DNA from: Paracoccaceae bacterium
Lineage (GTDB): Bacteria > Pseudomonadota > Alphaproteobacteria > Rhodobacterales > Rhodobacteraceae
Reading direction: 5' to 3'
Length of the DNA: 41,067 nucleotides
NCBI GenBank assembly: GCA_030625695.1
Contig: DAOUQK010000003.1
Span: forward strand, 1-41,067
Shown: one piece after another, positions 25,975 to 35,224 of the stretch
Position numbering within the stretch: the stretch's first letter is position 1
Layout: every line of letters starts with the position of its first letter
The notes under the pieces: model-generated
Database searches by the model: none
Told to the model about the DNA's origin: nothing
What the model saw: only the letters and a program-made list of their open reading frames with translations
Made by a program: the position numbers and the translations under genes

Positions 25975-26937
25975 CTAAACCAGCAAGGCGGCACTAAAGC
26001 ACATCAGCGGGATCAGGCCGGTATCGCGATTGCTGTGAAACAATTGCAACATCTTGGCGCTGTCATCAGGGTCAAACCCGCGCAACTGCCAGGCCATATG
26101 CCAACCCATGGCCCAAGGCCCGGTCAGCGCCAGAACCATCGCCAGCACGGACGCATTAGGCATCAACGCCTGAATCACCGCCAGCCCCATCAGGCCAATG
26201 GTTGCCATCAGAAAATACTTGAGCCACCGAACAGAATCGCGCCCAAACAGCAATGCGGTTGATTTGATCCCGATCAGCGCGTCGTCTTCAGTGTCCTGAT
26301 GCGCATAGATAGTATCGTAAAACAACGTCCAGGCGATGCCCGCGGCGTAAAGAATAACCGCAGGCCAGTGCAACGCGCCCGTATGCGCCGTCCAGACCAG
26401 CAACGCGCCCCAGTTGAACGCCAGTCCAAGGAACACCTGAGGCCACCAGGTGAACCGCTTGGCAAAAGGATAGATCGCCAGCGGCAGCAATGACAACACG
26501 CCCAAAGCAATTGCCGCCCGGTTAAAGGTCAGCAGGATCGCCAGCGCCAGCAACGCCTGCACCCCCATCCAGATCACCGCCCCCATCACGCTCACCTGTC
26601 CCGATGGGATAGGCCGCGAGCGGGTGCGCGCAACCTGCGCGTCAAACTTGCGGTCGGAAATATCGTTCCATGTACAGCCCGCCCCGCGCATCAAAAAGGC
26701 CCCCATGGCACAGGCCACCACCAGCCAGGCATCCTCCAGGCGTGGGCTTTGATCCCACAACATTGCCAATACCAGCCCCCACCAGCAGGGGATCAGCAGC
26801 AACCAGGTGCCAATTGGCCGGTCAGCACGGGACAGACGCAGATAGGGGCGGGCGACTGCGGGGGCGTATCTATCGACCCAATTGCCGGAAACCGCATCGG
26901 CAACCTGCCCATCCGGCCCTGTGGGAATATCTGGCAT
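25975..26937 (-). CDS. ubiA: 4-hydroxybenzoate octaprenyltransferase
   Basis: YLRLSRADRPIGTWLLLIPCWWGLVLAM...RGAGCTWNDISDRKFDAQVARTRSRPIPSG...YDTIYAHQDTEDDALIGIKSTALLFG; start placed at MPDIPTGPDG. Confidence 0.94.
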   Translation of the reverse strand: MPDIPTGPDGQVADAVSGNWVDRYAPAVARPYLRLSRADRPIGTWLLLIPCWWGLVLAMLWDQSPRLEDAWLVVACAMGAFLMRGAGCTWNDISDRKFDAQVARTRSRPIPSGQVSVMGAVIWMGVQALLALAILLTFNRAAIALGVLSLLPLAIYPFAKRFTWWPQVFLGLAFNWGALLVWTAHTGALHWPAVILYAAGIAWTLFYDTIYAHQDTEDDALIGIKSTALLFGRDSVRWLKYFLMATIGLMGLAVIQALMPNASVLAMVLALTGPWAMGWHMAWQLRGFDPDDSAKMLQLFHSNRDTGLIPLMCFSAALLV

Positions 26938-26967
26938 CTCACCATCGCCTTGCATATGTAAAACCCC

Positions 26968-27702
26968 ATGAGAGCAAAGATCAGACTGTATGTAGAGCAC
27001 CCTTTGGGTGCAGGGCAATCACTTCCCTTGAACCGGGATCAGGCGCATTACCTTTTTGGGGTGATGCGGATGGGCGTGGGCGGCCATGTGGCACTGTTCA
27101 ACGGGCGCGACGGTGAATGGCTGGCCAAAGTGGCCGAGGCGGGCAAACGCAACGGTGTTCTGAAGGTGGTCGAACAATCGACCCCGTTGCAGATGCCCCC
27201 CGACCTGTGGCTTTTGTTTGCGCCGATCAAAAAGGCCCGCACCGATTTCATCGTCGAAAAAGCGGCGGAAATGGGTGCTGCACGAATTGTGCCGGTGCAG
27301 ACCGAATTCACCAATGCTGAACGTATCCGTCAGGATCGCTTGCAGGCCCACGCGGTCGAGGCGGCGGAACAATGCGGCGGCACCTTTGTGCCAGAAGTAA
27401 GCAACCTGCAAAAACTGGACCGGGTGCTGGCCGACTGGCCCGAAGGGCGTCAGTTGATGTTCTGTGATGAGGTTCTGGCGGGCGGCTCCTCCACCCTTTC
27501 GGGTGTCCTCGCAGCTCACAAATCCGCGCCTTGGGCCATTTTGATTGGCCCCGAAGGCGGGTTTTCCGATAAGGAACGCAGCCGCCTGAACGCGCTGCCC
27601 TTCACCCACCCGATCAGTCTTGGTCCCCGCATCCTGCGCGCCGACACGGCGGCGGTCGCAGCACTGACGCTTTGGCAGTTGGCGCTGGGGGACTGGCAAT
27701 GA
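26968..27702 (+). CDS. rsmE: 16S rRNA (uracil(1498)-N(3))-methyltransferase
   Basis: KARTDFIVEKAAEMGAARIVPVQTEFTN...LIGPEGGFSDKERSRLNALPFTHPISLGPRILRADTAAVAAL. Confidence 0.95.
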   Translation: MRAKIRLYVEHPLGAGQSLPLNRDQAHYLFGVMRMGVGGHVALFNGRDGEWLAKVAEAGKRNGVLKVVEQSTPLQMPPDLWLLFAPIKKARTDFIVEKAAEMGAARIVPVQTEFTNAERIRQDRLQAHAVEAAEQCGGTFVPEVSNLQKLDRVLADWPEGRQLMFCDEVLAGGSSTLSGVLAAHKSAPWAILIGPEGGFSDKERSRLNALPFTHPISLGPRILRADTAAVAALTLWQLALGDWQ

Positions 27703-28562
27703 TCCGCAAAGCCACCCCGCAAGACCTGCCCGCACTATTGGCTTTTCTGCAACCTCGCGTCGCAACCTCGCTGTTTCTGTCCGGCAATCTGCATGATCAC
27801 GGCCTGAACGCCACGGGACACCGCACCGCGACGCAGTTCTGGATTGCTGCGGCTGGCGGCGATATTCAGGCCGTTTTTGGCAGTTCCGAAGCGGGTTATC
27901 TGATGTGTGAAGCGCCAGATTTCGATCCCGATTGGTCCGCCGATCTTCGCCGGGCGATGACCGGGAGAAAGGCGATCGGTCTAAGCGGCGAGGTCGGGCA
28001 GGCCGTGGCCTTTCGTACCGCCCTTGGGCTGGGTGATCACCCGGTTTCGTTCGAAGATGTCGAACCGCATTTTCTGCTGAATCTCGACGATCTCGTCATG
28101 CCGGACGGCGCAACAATATTGCGCGCCCCGACCGATACCGATTTGCCGAAAATTGTGGCGTGGCGTCTTGCCTATGACCGCGAGGTTTTTGGCGAGGAAA
28201 ACACCGCAGATAATCGGTACAAATCGGAACAACGCGTGTCAGGCCTTGTACAAAACGGACGATTGCGCCTTCTGACGCACGAAAACACGCCGGTGGCCAT
28301 GACCGGCTTCAACGCCGCCCTTCCGGAAATCGTCCAGATCGGCTCGGTCTATACACCCCCCGAATTTCGCGGTCAGGGCCACGCCCGCCGCGCCGTTGCC
28401 CTGCACCTGGCCGAGGCCCGCAACCAGGGTGTCAAATCCGCTGTTCTGTTCGCCGCAGGCCCTGCTGCCGTCAGGGCGTATCAAAGCATCGGCTTTACTC
28501 AAATCGGTGAATACGCGCAGGTCGCTTTCGCTAACCCCTTGATTTTGGGAGACTCCGCATGA
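27699..28562 (+). CDS. GNAT family N-acetyltransferase
   Basis: C-terminal QIGSVYTPPEFRGQGHARRAVALHLAEARNQGVKSAVLFAAGPAAVRAYQSIGFTQIGEYA; ATGA overlap with rsmE. Confidence 0.85.
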   Translation: MIRKATPQDLPALLAFLQPRVATSLFLSGNLHDHGLNATGHRTATQFWIAAAGGDIQAVFGSSEAGYLMCEAPDFDPDWSADLRRAMTGRKAIGLSGEVGQAVAFRTALGLGDHPVSFEDVEPHFLLNLDDLVMPDGATILRAPTDTDLPKIVAWRLAYDREVFGEENTADNRYKSEQRVSGLVQNGRLRLLTHENTPVAMTGFNAALPEIVQIGSVYTPPEFRGQGHARRAVALHLAEARNQGVKSAVLFAAGPAAVRAYQSIGFTQIGEYAQVAFANPLILGDSA

Positions 28563-29086
28563 GTTTTATCCGCCCCGAAGCACGCGCCGCCATCTGGCGC
28601 TGGCGCGAAGTGCTGACCGGCATCGGGATTGGCACACTGGGCCTCAGTTGGGTGCTTGGTCCCGGTGGCCTGCTTGGCTGGCTTGGCTGGGTGCTGGTCA
28701 TGGCCTGCGTGGCTTTGGTGGTGATTGGCGTGCAACGAGCACGGTTTCGCGCAGGTTTTGGAGGGGTCGGGATGGTGCAGGTGGACGAAGGGCAAGTGTC
28801 CTATTTCGGCCCGTTGACCGGCGGCTCGGCCGCGATGTCGGACCTGCGCCGCTTGTCGCTTGACCCAAGAATGAAGCCGAAGCACTGGGTTCTGGAACAG
28901 CCCAGCCAACCACCATTGTTCATTCCGGTCAATGCCGAAGGGGTCGATGCGCTGTTTGATGTGTTTGCCACCCTGCCGGGGTTGAACACCGAACGGATGC
29001 TGTCCGGGCTGGCCGAACAGGGCACCCACCCGATCGTGATCTGGCAAAAGACAACGACGCAAGGTTCTGTCACTTCCATGCATTGA
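28559..29086 (+). CDS. Conserved hypothetical membrane protein
   Basis: 175 aa, two TM segments then soluble domain; ATGA overlap with the GNAT gene. Confidence 0.65.
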   Translation: MSFIRPEARAAIWRWREVLTGIGIGTLGLSWVLGPGGLLGWLGWVLVMACVALVVIGVQRARFRAGFGGVGMVQVDEGQVSYFGPLTGGSAAMSDLRRLSLDPRMKPKHWVLEQPSQPPLFIPVNAEGVDALFDVFATLPGLNTERMLSGLAEQGTHPIVIWQKTTTQGSVTSMH

Positions 29087-29140
29087 CAGTCGCCCATTTT
29101 GACCCCACTTCTTGCCGACAGACATATCAGGAGCGCGCTC

Positions 29141-30511
29141 ATGTCCATCCCTCAGTCCGGCGGCGGACCAATTGAACATCACTCACAATTGGCCGAGTTG
29201 ATGGCCAAAGGCTGCAAGCCAAAAGAAGATTGGCGCATCGGCACCGAGCACGAGAAGTTCGGCTATTGCAAAGACACCCATCAGCCTTTGCCCTACGAAG
29301 GTGAACGCTCGATCCTGGCGGTGCTTGAAGGCCTGCGCGATCATCACGGATGGTCGCCGGTCTCTGAAGGTGGCAAACTGATTGGCCTGGAAAAAGACGG
29401 TGCCAATGTCAGCCTTGAACCCGGCGGGCAGGTGGAACTTTCCGGAGCACCGGTCGAAACCATTCACGCCACCTGTGACGAGGTGAACACCCACCTGCGC
29501 GAAGTCAAGGACATCGCTGACAAGATCGGTGTGCGGTTTATCGGCCTTGGGGCGGCGCCGGAATGGACCCACGATGAAATGCCGCTGATGCCCAAGGGGC
29601 GCTATGCCCTGATGAACGATTACATGGGCAAGGTCGGCACCATGGGCCGGACCATGATGCGCCGGACCTGCACCGTGCAGGTCAATCTCGATTTTGGGTC
29701 CGAGGCCGACATGGTCAAGAAAATGCGCGTGGCATTGGCGTTGCAGCCGGTTGCCACAGCCCTGTTCGCCAATTCTCCGTTCTTTGAGGGCAAGGTCAAC
29801 GGGTTGAAAAGCTGGCGTTCGCGCGTTTGGCGCGACCTCGACCCGGCCCGTACTGGGATGTTGCCGTTTGTGTTCGACGAAGGCTTTGGGTTTGAGTCGT
29901 GGGTCCAGTACGTGCTCGACGTGCCGATGTATTTTGTCTATCGCGATGGCACGTATATCAACGCTTTGGGCCAGTCATTCCGTGATTTCCTGAAGGGTGA
30001 ACTACCCGCCATGCCCGGTGAAAAGCCGACGCTAAGTGATTGGGCCGATCACCTCACCACCGTTTTCCCCGAAGCGCGGGTCAAGCAATATATCGAAATG
30101 CGCGGTGCAGACGGTGGTCCATGGCGCCGCCTTTGTGCGTTGCCGGCATTCTGGGTTGGGTTGATGTACGACCAAAGCTCGCTGGACGCTGCCTGGGATC
30201 TGGTCAAGGACTGGGACGCTGAAACGCGTGAAGCGTGGCGCGTCGAGGCATCGGTTCATGGGCTTCAGGCCAAAGTTGCCGGCCGACGCATGATTGATCT
30301 GGCCTCTTGGGTGCTGGATATCTCGCGCGCGGGCCTCAAGGCACGCGCACGCCCCGGTTTGGGTGGAATGGTCCAGGACGAGCGGCATTTTCTGCATGCG
30401 TTGGAAGACAGCGTCGAGACGGGCATGGCCCCGGCGGACGAGTTGCTGGAGAAGTATAACGGCGAATGGAAGGGTGATCTGAGCCGGATTTATGACGAGT
30501 TCAGTTATTGA
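29141..30511 (+). CDS. gshA: Glutamate-cysteine ligase (plant/alphaproteobacterial type)
   Basis: DWRIGTEHEKFGYCKDTHQPLPYEGERSILAVLEGL...MNDYMGKVGTMGRTMMRRTCTVQVNLDFGSEADMVKKMRVALALQPVATALFANSPFFEGK. Confidence 0.95.
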   Translation: MSIPQSGGGPIEHHSQLAELMAKGCKPKEDWRIGTEHEKFGYCKDTHQPLPYEGERSILAVLEGLRDHHGWSPVSEGGKLIGLEKDGANVSLEPGGQVELSGAPVETIHATCDEVNTHLREVKDIADKIGVRFIGLGAAPEWTHDEMPLMPKGRYALMNDYMGKVGTMGRTMMRRTCTVQVNLDFGSEADMVKKMRVALALQPVATALFANSPFFEGKVNGLKSWRSRVWRDLDPARTGMLPFVFDEGFGFESWVQYVLDVPMYFVYRDGTYINALGQSFRDFLKGELPAMPGEKPTLSDWADHLTTVFPEARVKQYIEMRGADGGPWRRLCALPAFWVGLMYDQSSLDAAWDLVKDWDAETREAWRVEASVHGLQAKVAGRRMIDLASWVLDISRAGLKARARPGLGGMVQDERHFLHALEDSVETGMAPADELLEKYNGEWKGDLSRIYDEFSY

Positions 30512-30513
30512 TC

Positions 30514-30551
30514 GAGGGGCCGCTCCTCAAGCCCTGACGGGCTTTCTTCGC
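30514..30551 (+). terminator. Intrinsic terminator module downstream of gshA (same family as 11089-11126)
   Basis: GAGGGGCCGCTCCTCAAGCCCTGACGGGCTTTCTTCGC; AAGCCC-TGAC-GGGCTT stem with T-rich tail. Confidence 0.75.
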
Positions 30552-30757
30552 AACTTCGGTGAGGGACTATCCAAGCGTGCAACGCGATTGAGTATACCTT
30601 GATACGTGCGTGTTAAGACGCTTGGCCAGAACGGGCCAGCACCGGCCCGAAACTCATATGCCCGCATTTGCCTTCGTGGTCTCCTGGCCCCATGGCAAAG
30701 CGGTGATGTTCCAGGTCGTCATACGCCTCCGTGTGATTGCCCCCAATATCAGAGCGC

Positions 30758-31798
30758 TCAGGCCACGCGCAGGACAATCTTGCCGATATGCTGCTTGCTG
30801 ACAAAGGCCTCTTGTGCGCGGTCAATGTCCGGCAAGGGATAAGTTTCAGCAACCAAAGGCGCAATCTTGCCAGTCTCGATTTGCCTGATAAGCGAGGCGA
30901 AAACGCCCGGATCCAGAACCGTACAGCCAAAGAAACTCAGGTCTTTCAGGTAAAGCGTGCGAATATCAAGCTGCACCAGCGGCCCGCCGATAGCCCCGGA
31001 AACCGCGTATCGCCCGCCGGGGCGCAGAACCTCCAGCAACTCGGGCCAGGCGTCCCCGGCCACGAGGTCGATCACCACGTCATGCGATTGTGCACCCAGC
31101 GCCTTGACCAGATTGTCACCCCTGTGAACCACCCGCGCCGCCCCCAGTTCAAGCAACCGTTCGGATTTGGCCGGGGTGGTGATGGCCGTCACAATCGCGC
31201 CGCGTGCGCGCAGCAATTGCACGGCGGCCGAGCCGACACCGCCCGAAGCTCCGGTCACCAGAACCGCCTCTCCGGATCGAACCCCGGATCGGGCGATCAT
31301 GTTTTCCGCAGTGGAATAGGAACAGGGAAACGATGCCAGTTCGACATCCCCAAGGTCGGATTTGATGGCATGTGCATGGCACGACGCAACCCGGGCATAT
31401 TCAGCAAAGCCGCCGTCACACTCGGACCCGAAATACCAGGGGTTGGCCAGAACCTGCCCGTTTGCCTGGCGGATGCAGGGTTCGACCAATACCCGTTCGC
31501 CAATACGATTGCGGTCAACTCCGCCGGCGACGTCAACGATTTCACCGCAAACATCGGCACCCTGAATGCGCGGAAATATCAGCGCCTCACCGGACCAGCT
31601 GGCATCCGACGCATCACCATCGTCTTTTGAGTACCACGCCAGCCGTGTGTTGATGTCGGTGTTGTTCACGCCCGCCGCACCAACCTTGATCAGCACATCG
31701 CCCGGTGCCAATTCCGGGATTGCCAGATCCGTCCGAAATTCTAACATCTCTGGGCCACCATGTCCGGTCAACACGATCCCCGACATCGTTTCGGTCAT
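30758..31798 (-). CDS. Zinc-type alcohol dehydrogenase / quinone oxidoreductase-like MDR family protein
   Basis: Rossmann motif AVLVTGASGGVGSAAVQLLRARGAIVTAIT; GADVCGEIVDVAGGV. Confidence 0.88.
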   Translation of the reverse strand: MTETMSGIVLTGHGGPEMLEFRTDLAIPELAPGDVLIKVGAAGVNNTDINTRLAWYSKDDGDASDASWSGEALIFPRIQGADVCGEIVDVAGGVDRNRIGERVLVEPCIRQANGQVLANPWYFGSECDGGFAEYARVASCHAHAIKSDLGDVELASFPCSYSTAENMIARSGVRSGEAVLVTGASGGVGSAAVQLLRARGAIVTAITTPAKSERLLELGAARVVHRGDNLVKALGAQSHDVVIDLVAGDAWPELLEVLRPGGRYAVSGAIGGPLVQLDIRTLYLKDLSFFGCTVLDPGVFASLIRQIETGKIAPLVAETYPLPDIDRAQEAFVSKQHIGKIVLRVA

Positions 31799-31819
31799 AT
31801 TCCTACCTCTTCGCTCAGA

Positions 31820-34800
31820 TCAAACTCGACGCACCGACGAGCGCGCGCCGACCAGCGCCGCCAGCAGATAAACCCCACCAACAAAGACCAAAGCCCCCGC
31901 GGCAAACAAGGCCAGTCCGGCCTGCATCGGATTCATTCCGGCCAATTGCGGCACCTGCGTCAGTACCAATTCGGGCAACGCCCCGGTCAGGGTGGCCCAT
32001 CCCAGCGTCGCCCCCATCCAGCCCAGCAATGCCACCCCGGTGAACCCCGTCAACCAGCGCATGCCGCCGTGCGAGCCGCGCAAGGCCCGGCGCAACGCGG
32101 TCAAAGGCCGCGAGAAATCGCGCTGGACGGCGATCAGGGCGGGTACAATCAACAGCACAAGGATCAATCCAAACCCAAGGCCATAGACCAGAGTGATCAC
32201 CGTCGGTTTCAGGAATTGCGCTTGTTGCGAGCGTTCGAACAACAACGGCGTCAGCCCCAGAACCGTGGTCAGCGTGGTCAGAACCACCGGGCGCAGCCGG
32301 TCTGCCGCCCCATCAATGATCGACGGAATAAGCCCGCGATCACGGGCGTATTCGTCGATCGTTGTCACCAGAACAATCGAATCGTTGATGATGATCCCGG
32401 TCATGCCCAACAGGCCGACCACCGTGAACATGCTTAGCGGAATGCCCCAGTAATTATGGCCCCAGATTGTCCCGACCAGCCCGAAAGGAATGATCGCCAT
32501 CACCACCAATGGTCGGGTCCAGCTGGCAAATACCCACGCCAGAACCAGGTAGATCCCGGTCAGGCACAGAGTCAGCCCGGTCCGCGCATCGCTGAGAAAT
32601 TTGTTCTCTTGCTCAGACAGACCCGCAACCCGCCATTCCACCTGCCGTTCACTGGCGATCTTTGGCAGGATTTCCTCTTCCAACGCCCGGGCAATCTCTT
32701 CTGCCTGCGCCGGATCATCCTCGGACACATCGCCTGTCACGCTGATTACCCGGATACCATTCTCGCGTCGTACGGTCGAAAACCCGGTCCTCTGTTGGAC
32801 ACTGACAATATCCGCCAGCGGCACATAGGCACCGTTGGGTGACCGCATATACGTCCGCTCCAGAAAATCTGCCGTCAACTCATCCCTCGGCAGTTCAACC
32901 CGTATCGCCGCCGACCTTGGCCCCTCAGGGTATGTCGCCGCCTCAAGCCCGTTCAATCGCGCCCGCAACGCCGACCCAAGGGCGTCAATGGTAAAGCCCA
33001 ACGCCTGGCCCTGTGGCGTCAGGTCCAAAATCAGTTCTTCCTTGTCATAGGCCAGATTGTCCTGCACCGCCGACACCTCAGGATAGCGCAGCATAGCGGT
33101 TTGTAAGTCTTCGGAGGCCGCTTTCAGGGTTTGCACATCGGCGCCAAAGAATTCCACATCCAATGCCTCCCCCCCCGGTCCCGAGCGATACCCGCGAAAC
33201 GAGACAATTTCAGCTTGCGGATGGCGGTTCACCATATCCTGCAATTTGCCCACAAAGGCAAAACTGGAATAGGGCCTCAGGTCGGCGTCAATCAGTTCAA
33301 TCGAAATCCCGCCCAGCAGGTCCTTGTCCTTGGTGTCGACCCCCGACAACCCATAGCCCGCATTGCCGCCAATCTCGGCCATTACGTAAACCAGCGGGTT
33401 CAGCCCGTGTTCGGCTTCGTATTCAGCGCCCAAAGCCTCGGTCGTACGCTGCATCTCTCGCATCATCTCAAGCGTTTCAGCCCGACTTGCCCCTTCGGCC
33501 ATGGCGAAATTACCGGTCACAGACCCGCGTTCAGGGGCATTAAAAAACCGCCATTTCACATCGCCCTGAATGAACACCGCGACTTGGGAGGCCAGCACCA
33601 CCGTCACCCCGGCCAGCACCACATACCGGCCCTTTACCACCAGCACCATCAACCGTCGGAATACTGTATCGCGGAACCAGCGAAAGCCGATATTCACCTT
33701 CCGGTTGGGCCAGTCATACCAGTGTTCTTGTGCCGTATGGGCAATCGCCGTGGACATGTGGTGCGGCAGGATCAGAAAACATTCCACCAAAGACGCCAGC
33801 AGGACAACAATCACCGTAAACGGAATATCCTTGATCAGATCGCCAAACCGCCCACCAATGGCGATCAGCCCAAAGAACGCAATCACCGTGGTCAAGGTCG
33901 CGGCAAACACCGGCATCGCCATCCGCCTTGCTGCATTCTCGGCCGCCTGCACCGGGTGTTCGCCCAACCGCCGTACCCGGAAATCGGCGTGTTCACCAAC
34001 CACAATGGCGTCGTCCACCACGATGCCCAACGTGATGATCAGGCCAAACAGGCTCACCATGTTGATGGTCAACCCCGCCACATACATTAAAGCAATCGCT
34101 GCAAACATCGCCGCCGGAATGCCCGCCGCCACCCAGAACGCAACCCGTGCGTTCAGGAACAAGAACAACAGCATGACCACAAGGCCCAGACCCATCAGCC
34201 CGTTATCCACCAGAATATCCAACCGGTCGGATATTGCTGCGGCCCGTGTGCGGATCAATTCAATCGCAACTCCTTTGGGCATGGAAAGCTGCATGGCCGC
34301 GGCCATATCTTCGACTTTTCCCTGAATACGGATTGCATCGCCACCATTGGCCCGGTCAATACGAATGGAAATCGCCGGGTTGTCGCCAACAAAATAGCTC
34401 CGATTCCGGTCCACCCCTTCAACGCTGATCGTCGCCACATCGCCAATCTTAAGCGTTGAACCATCAGCGTTTGAGCGCAAAACAATCCCGGCAATATCCT
34501 GAGGTTTGCGCTTTTCCGTGCCGGTGCGCACCCGCGCATTGGCCCCGCTCACATCCCCCGCCGGGTCTGCATCCACCTCGGCGGCAATGGCGCGGGATAT
34601 CTCGGCCATTGAAATATCGTACGCCACCAGGCTCGCCGAGGGCACCTCGACAACCGTCTGAGGGGCAGCCACACCGCGAATGGTGGTCCGCGTCACCCCG
34701 ACGCTGAACAATCGTGTGACAAACTCGTCGGCGAACAGGCCCAATTGCGCGGGCCCAACCGGGCCGGTAATCACCACGTCCGTTACCCTGTCGCGCCACT

Positions 34801-35218
34801 TGCCGCGTCTGACAACCGGGTCATCGGCCTCGGCAGGCAAGGTGGTGATCGCATCCACCGCCACCTGAACATCGTCAGCGGCGCGCGCCATATCCCAACC
34901 CGGCTCAAACTCCAGTTTGATACTTGCCCGACCCTCGCGTGATGTCGAAGACGAGGCTTCGACGCCGTCCACCCCCAATAACGCAGATCCCAGGATCTGA
35001 ACGATTGCCCCGTCCACGTCCTCGGGGCCGGCCCCGTCCCAGTTGACGGACACCCGAACATTATCGACAATCACATCAGGAAAGAACTGTGCGCGCATAT
35101 TCGGCACCGCCGCCGCGCCAAGAACCAACAGCACCACCAGCAACAGGTTCGCCGCCGTCCGGTGCCGGGTAAAATACGACAACAACCCACCGGCTGCCTT
35201 GGGAATATCACGCAGCAT
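31820..35218 (-). CDS. RND-family efflux transporter permease (AcrB-like)
   Basis: 1132 aa; LGIVVDDAIVVGEHADFRVRRLGE, GLLGMTGIIINDSIVLVTTIDEYARDRG, PVVLTTLTTVLGLTPLL. Confidence 0.95.
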   Translation of the reverse strand: MLRDIPKAAGGLLSYFTRHRTAANLLLVVLLVLGAAAVPNMRAQFFPDVIVDNVRVSVNWDGAGPEDVDGAIVQILGSALLGVDGVEASSSTSREGRASIKLEFEPGWDMARAADDVQVAVDAITTLPAEADDPVVRRGKWRDRVTDVVITGPVGPAQLGLFADEFVTRLFSVGVTRTTIRGVAAPQTVVEVPSASLVAYDISMAEISRAIAAEVDADPAGDVSGANARVRTGTEKRKPQDIAGIVLRSNADGSTLKIGDVATISVEGVDRNRSYFVGDNPAISIRIDRANGGDAIRIQGKVEDMAAAMQLSMPKGVAIELIRTRAAAISDRLDILVDNGLMGLGLVVMLLFLFLNARVAFWVAAGIPAAMFAAIALMYVAGLTINMVSLFGLIITLGIVVDDAIVVGEHADFRVRRLGEHPVQAAENAARRMAMPVFAATLTTVIAFFGLIAIGGRFGDLIKDIPFTVIVVLLASLVECFLILPHHMSTAIAHTAQEHWYDWPNRKVNIGFRWFRDTVFRRLMVLVVKGRYVVLAGVTVVLASQVAVFIQGDVKWRFFNAPERGSVTGNFAMAEGASRAETLEMMREMQRTTEALGAEYEAEHGLNPLVYVMAEIGGNAGYGLSGVDTKDKDLLGGISIELIDADLRPYSSFAFVGKLQDMVNRHPQAEIVSFRGYRSGPGGEALDVEFFGADVQTLKAASEDLQTAMLRYPEVSAVQDNLAYDKEELILDLTPQGQALGFTIDALGSALRARLNGLEAATYPEGPRSAAIRVELPRDELTADFLERTYMRSPNGAYVPLADIVSVQQRTGFSTVRRENGIRVISVTGDVSEDDPAQAEEIARALEEEILPKIASERQVEWRVAGLSEQENKFLSDARTGLTLCLTGIYLVLAWVFASWTRPLVVMAIIPFGLVGTIWGHNYWGIPLSMFTVVGLLGMTGIIINDSIVLVTTIDEYARDRGLIPSIIDGAADRLRPVVLTTLTTVLGLTPLLFERSQQAQFLKPTVITLVYGLGFGLILVLLIVPALIAVQRDFSRPLTALRRALRGSHGGMRWLTGFTGVALLGWMGATLGWATLTGALPELVLTQVPQLAGMNPMQAGLALFAAGALVFVGGVYLLAALVGARSSVRRV

Positions 35219-35224
35219 CGCGCC

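Noticed and set aside
30632-30649. CGGGCC-agcacc-GGCCCG hairpin
   Set aside because: Short GC stem without a T tract in GC-rich DNA; not enough to call a terminator.
30613-30930. 105-aa minus ORF (…YDDLEHHRFAMGPGDHEGKCGHMSFGPVL…) and an embedded 22-aa ORF (30654-30722, MTTWNITALPWGQETTKANAGI) with GGAGG before it
   Set aside because: The first overlaps the MDR dehydrogenase gene in another frame; the tail could be a gene remnant or a small ORF but I cannot distinguish this from chance without homology or expression data.
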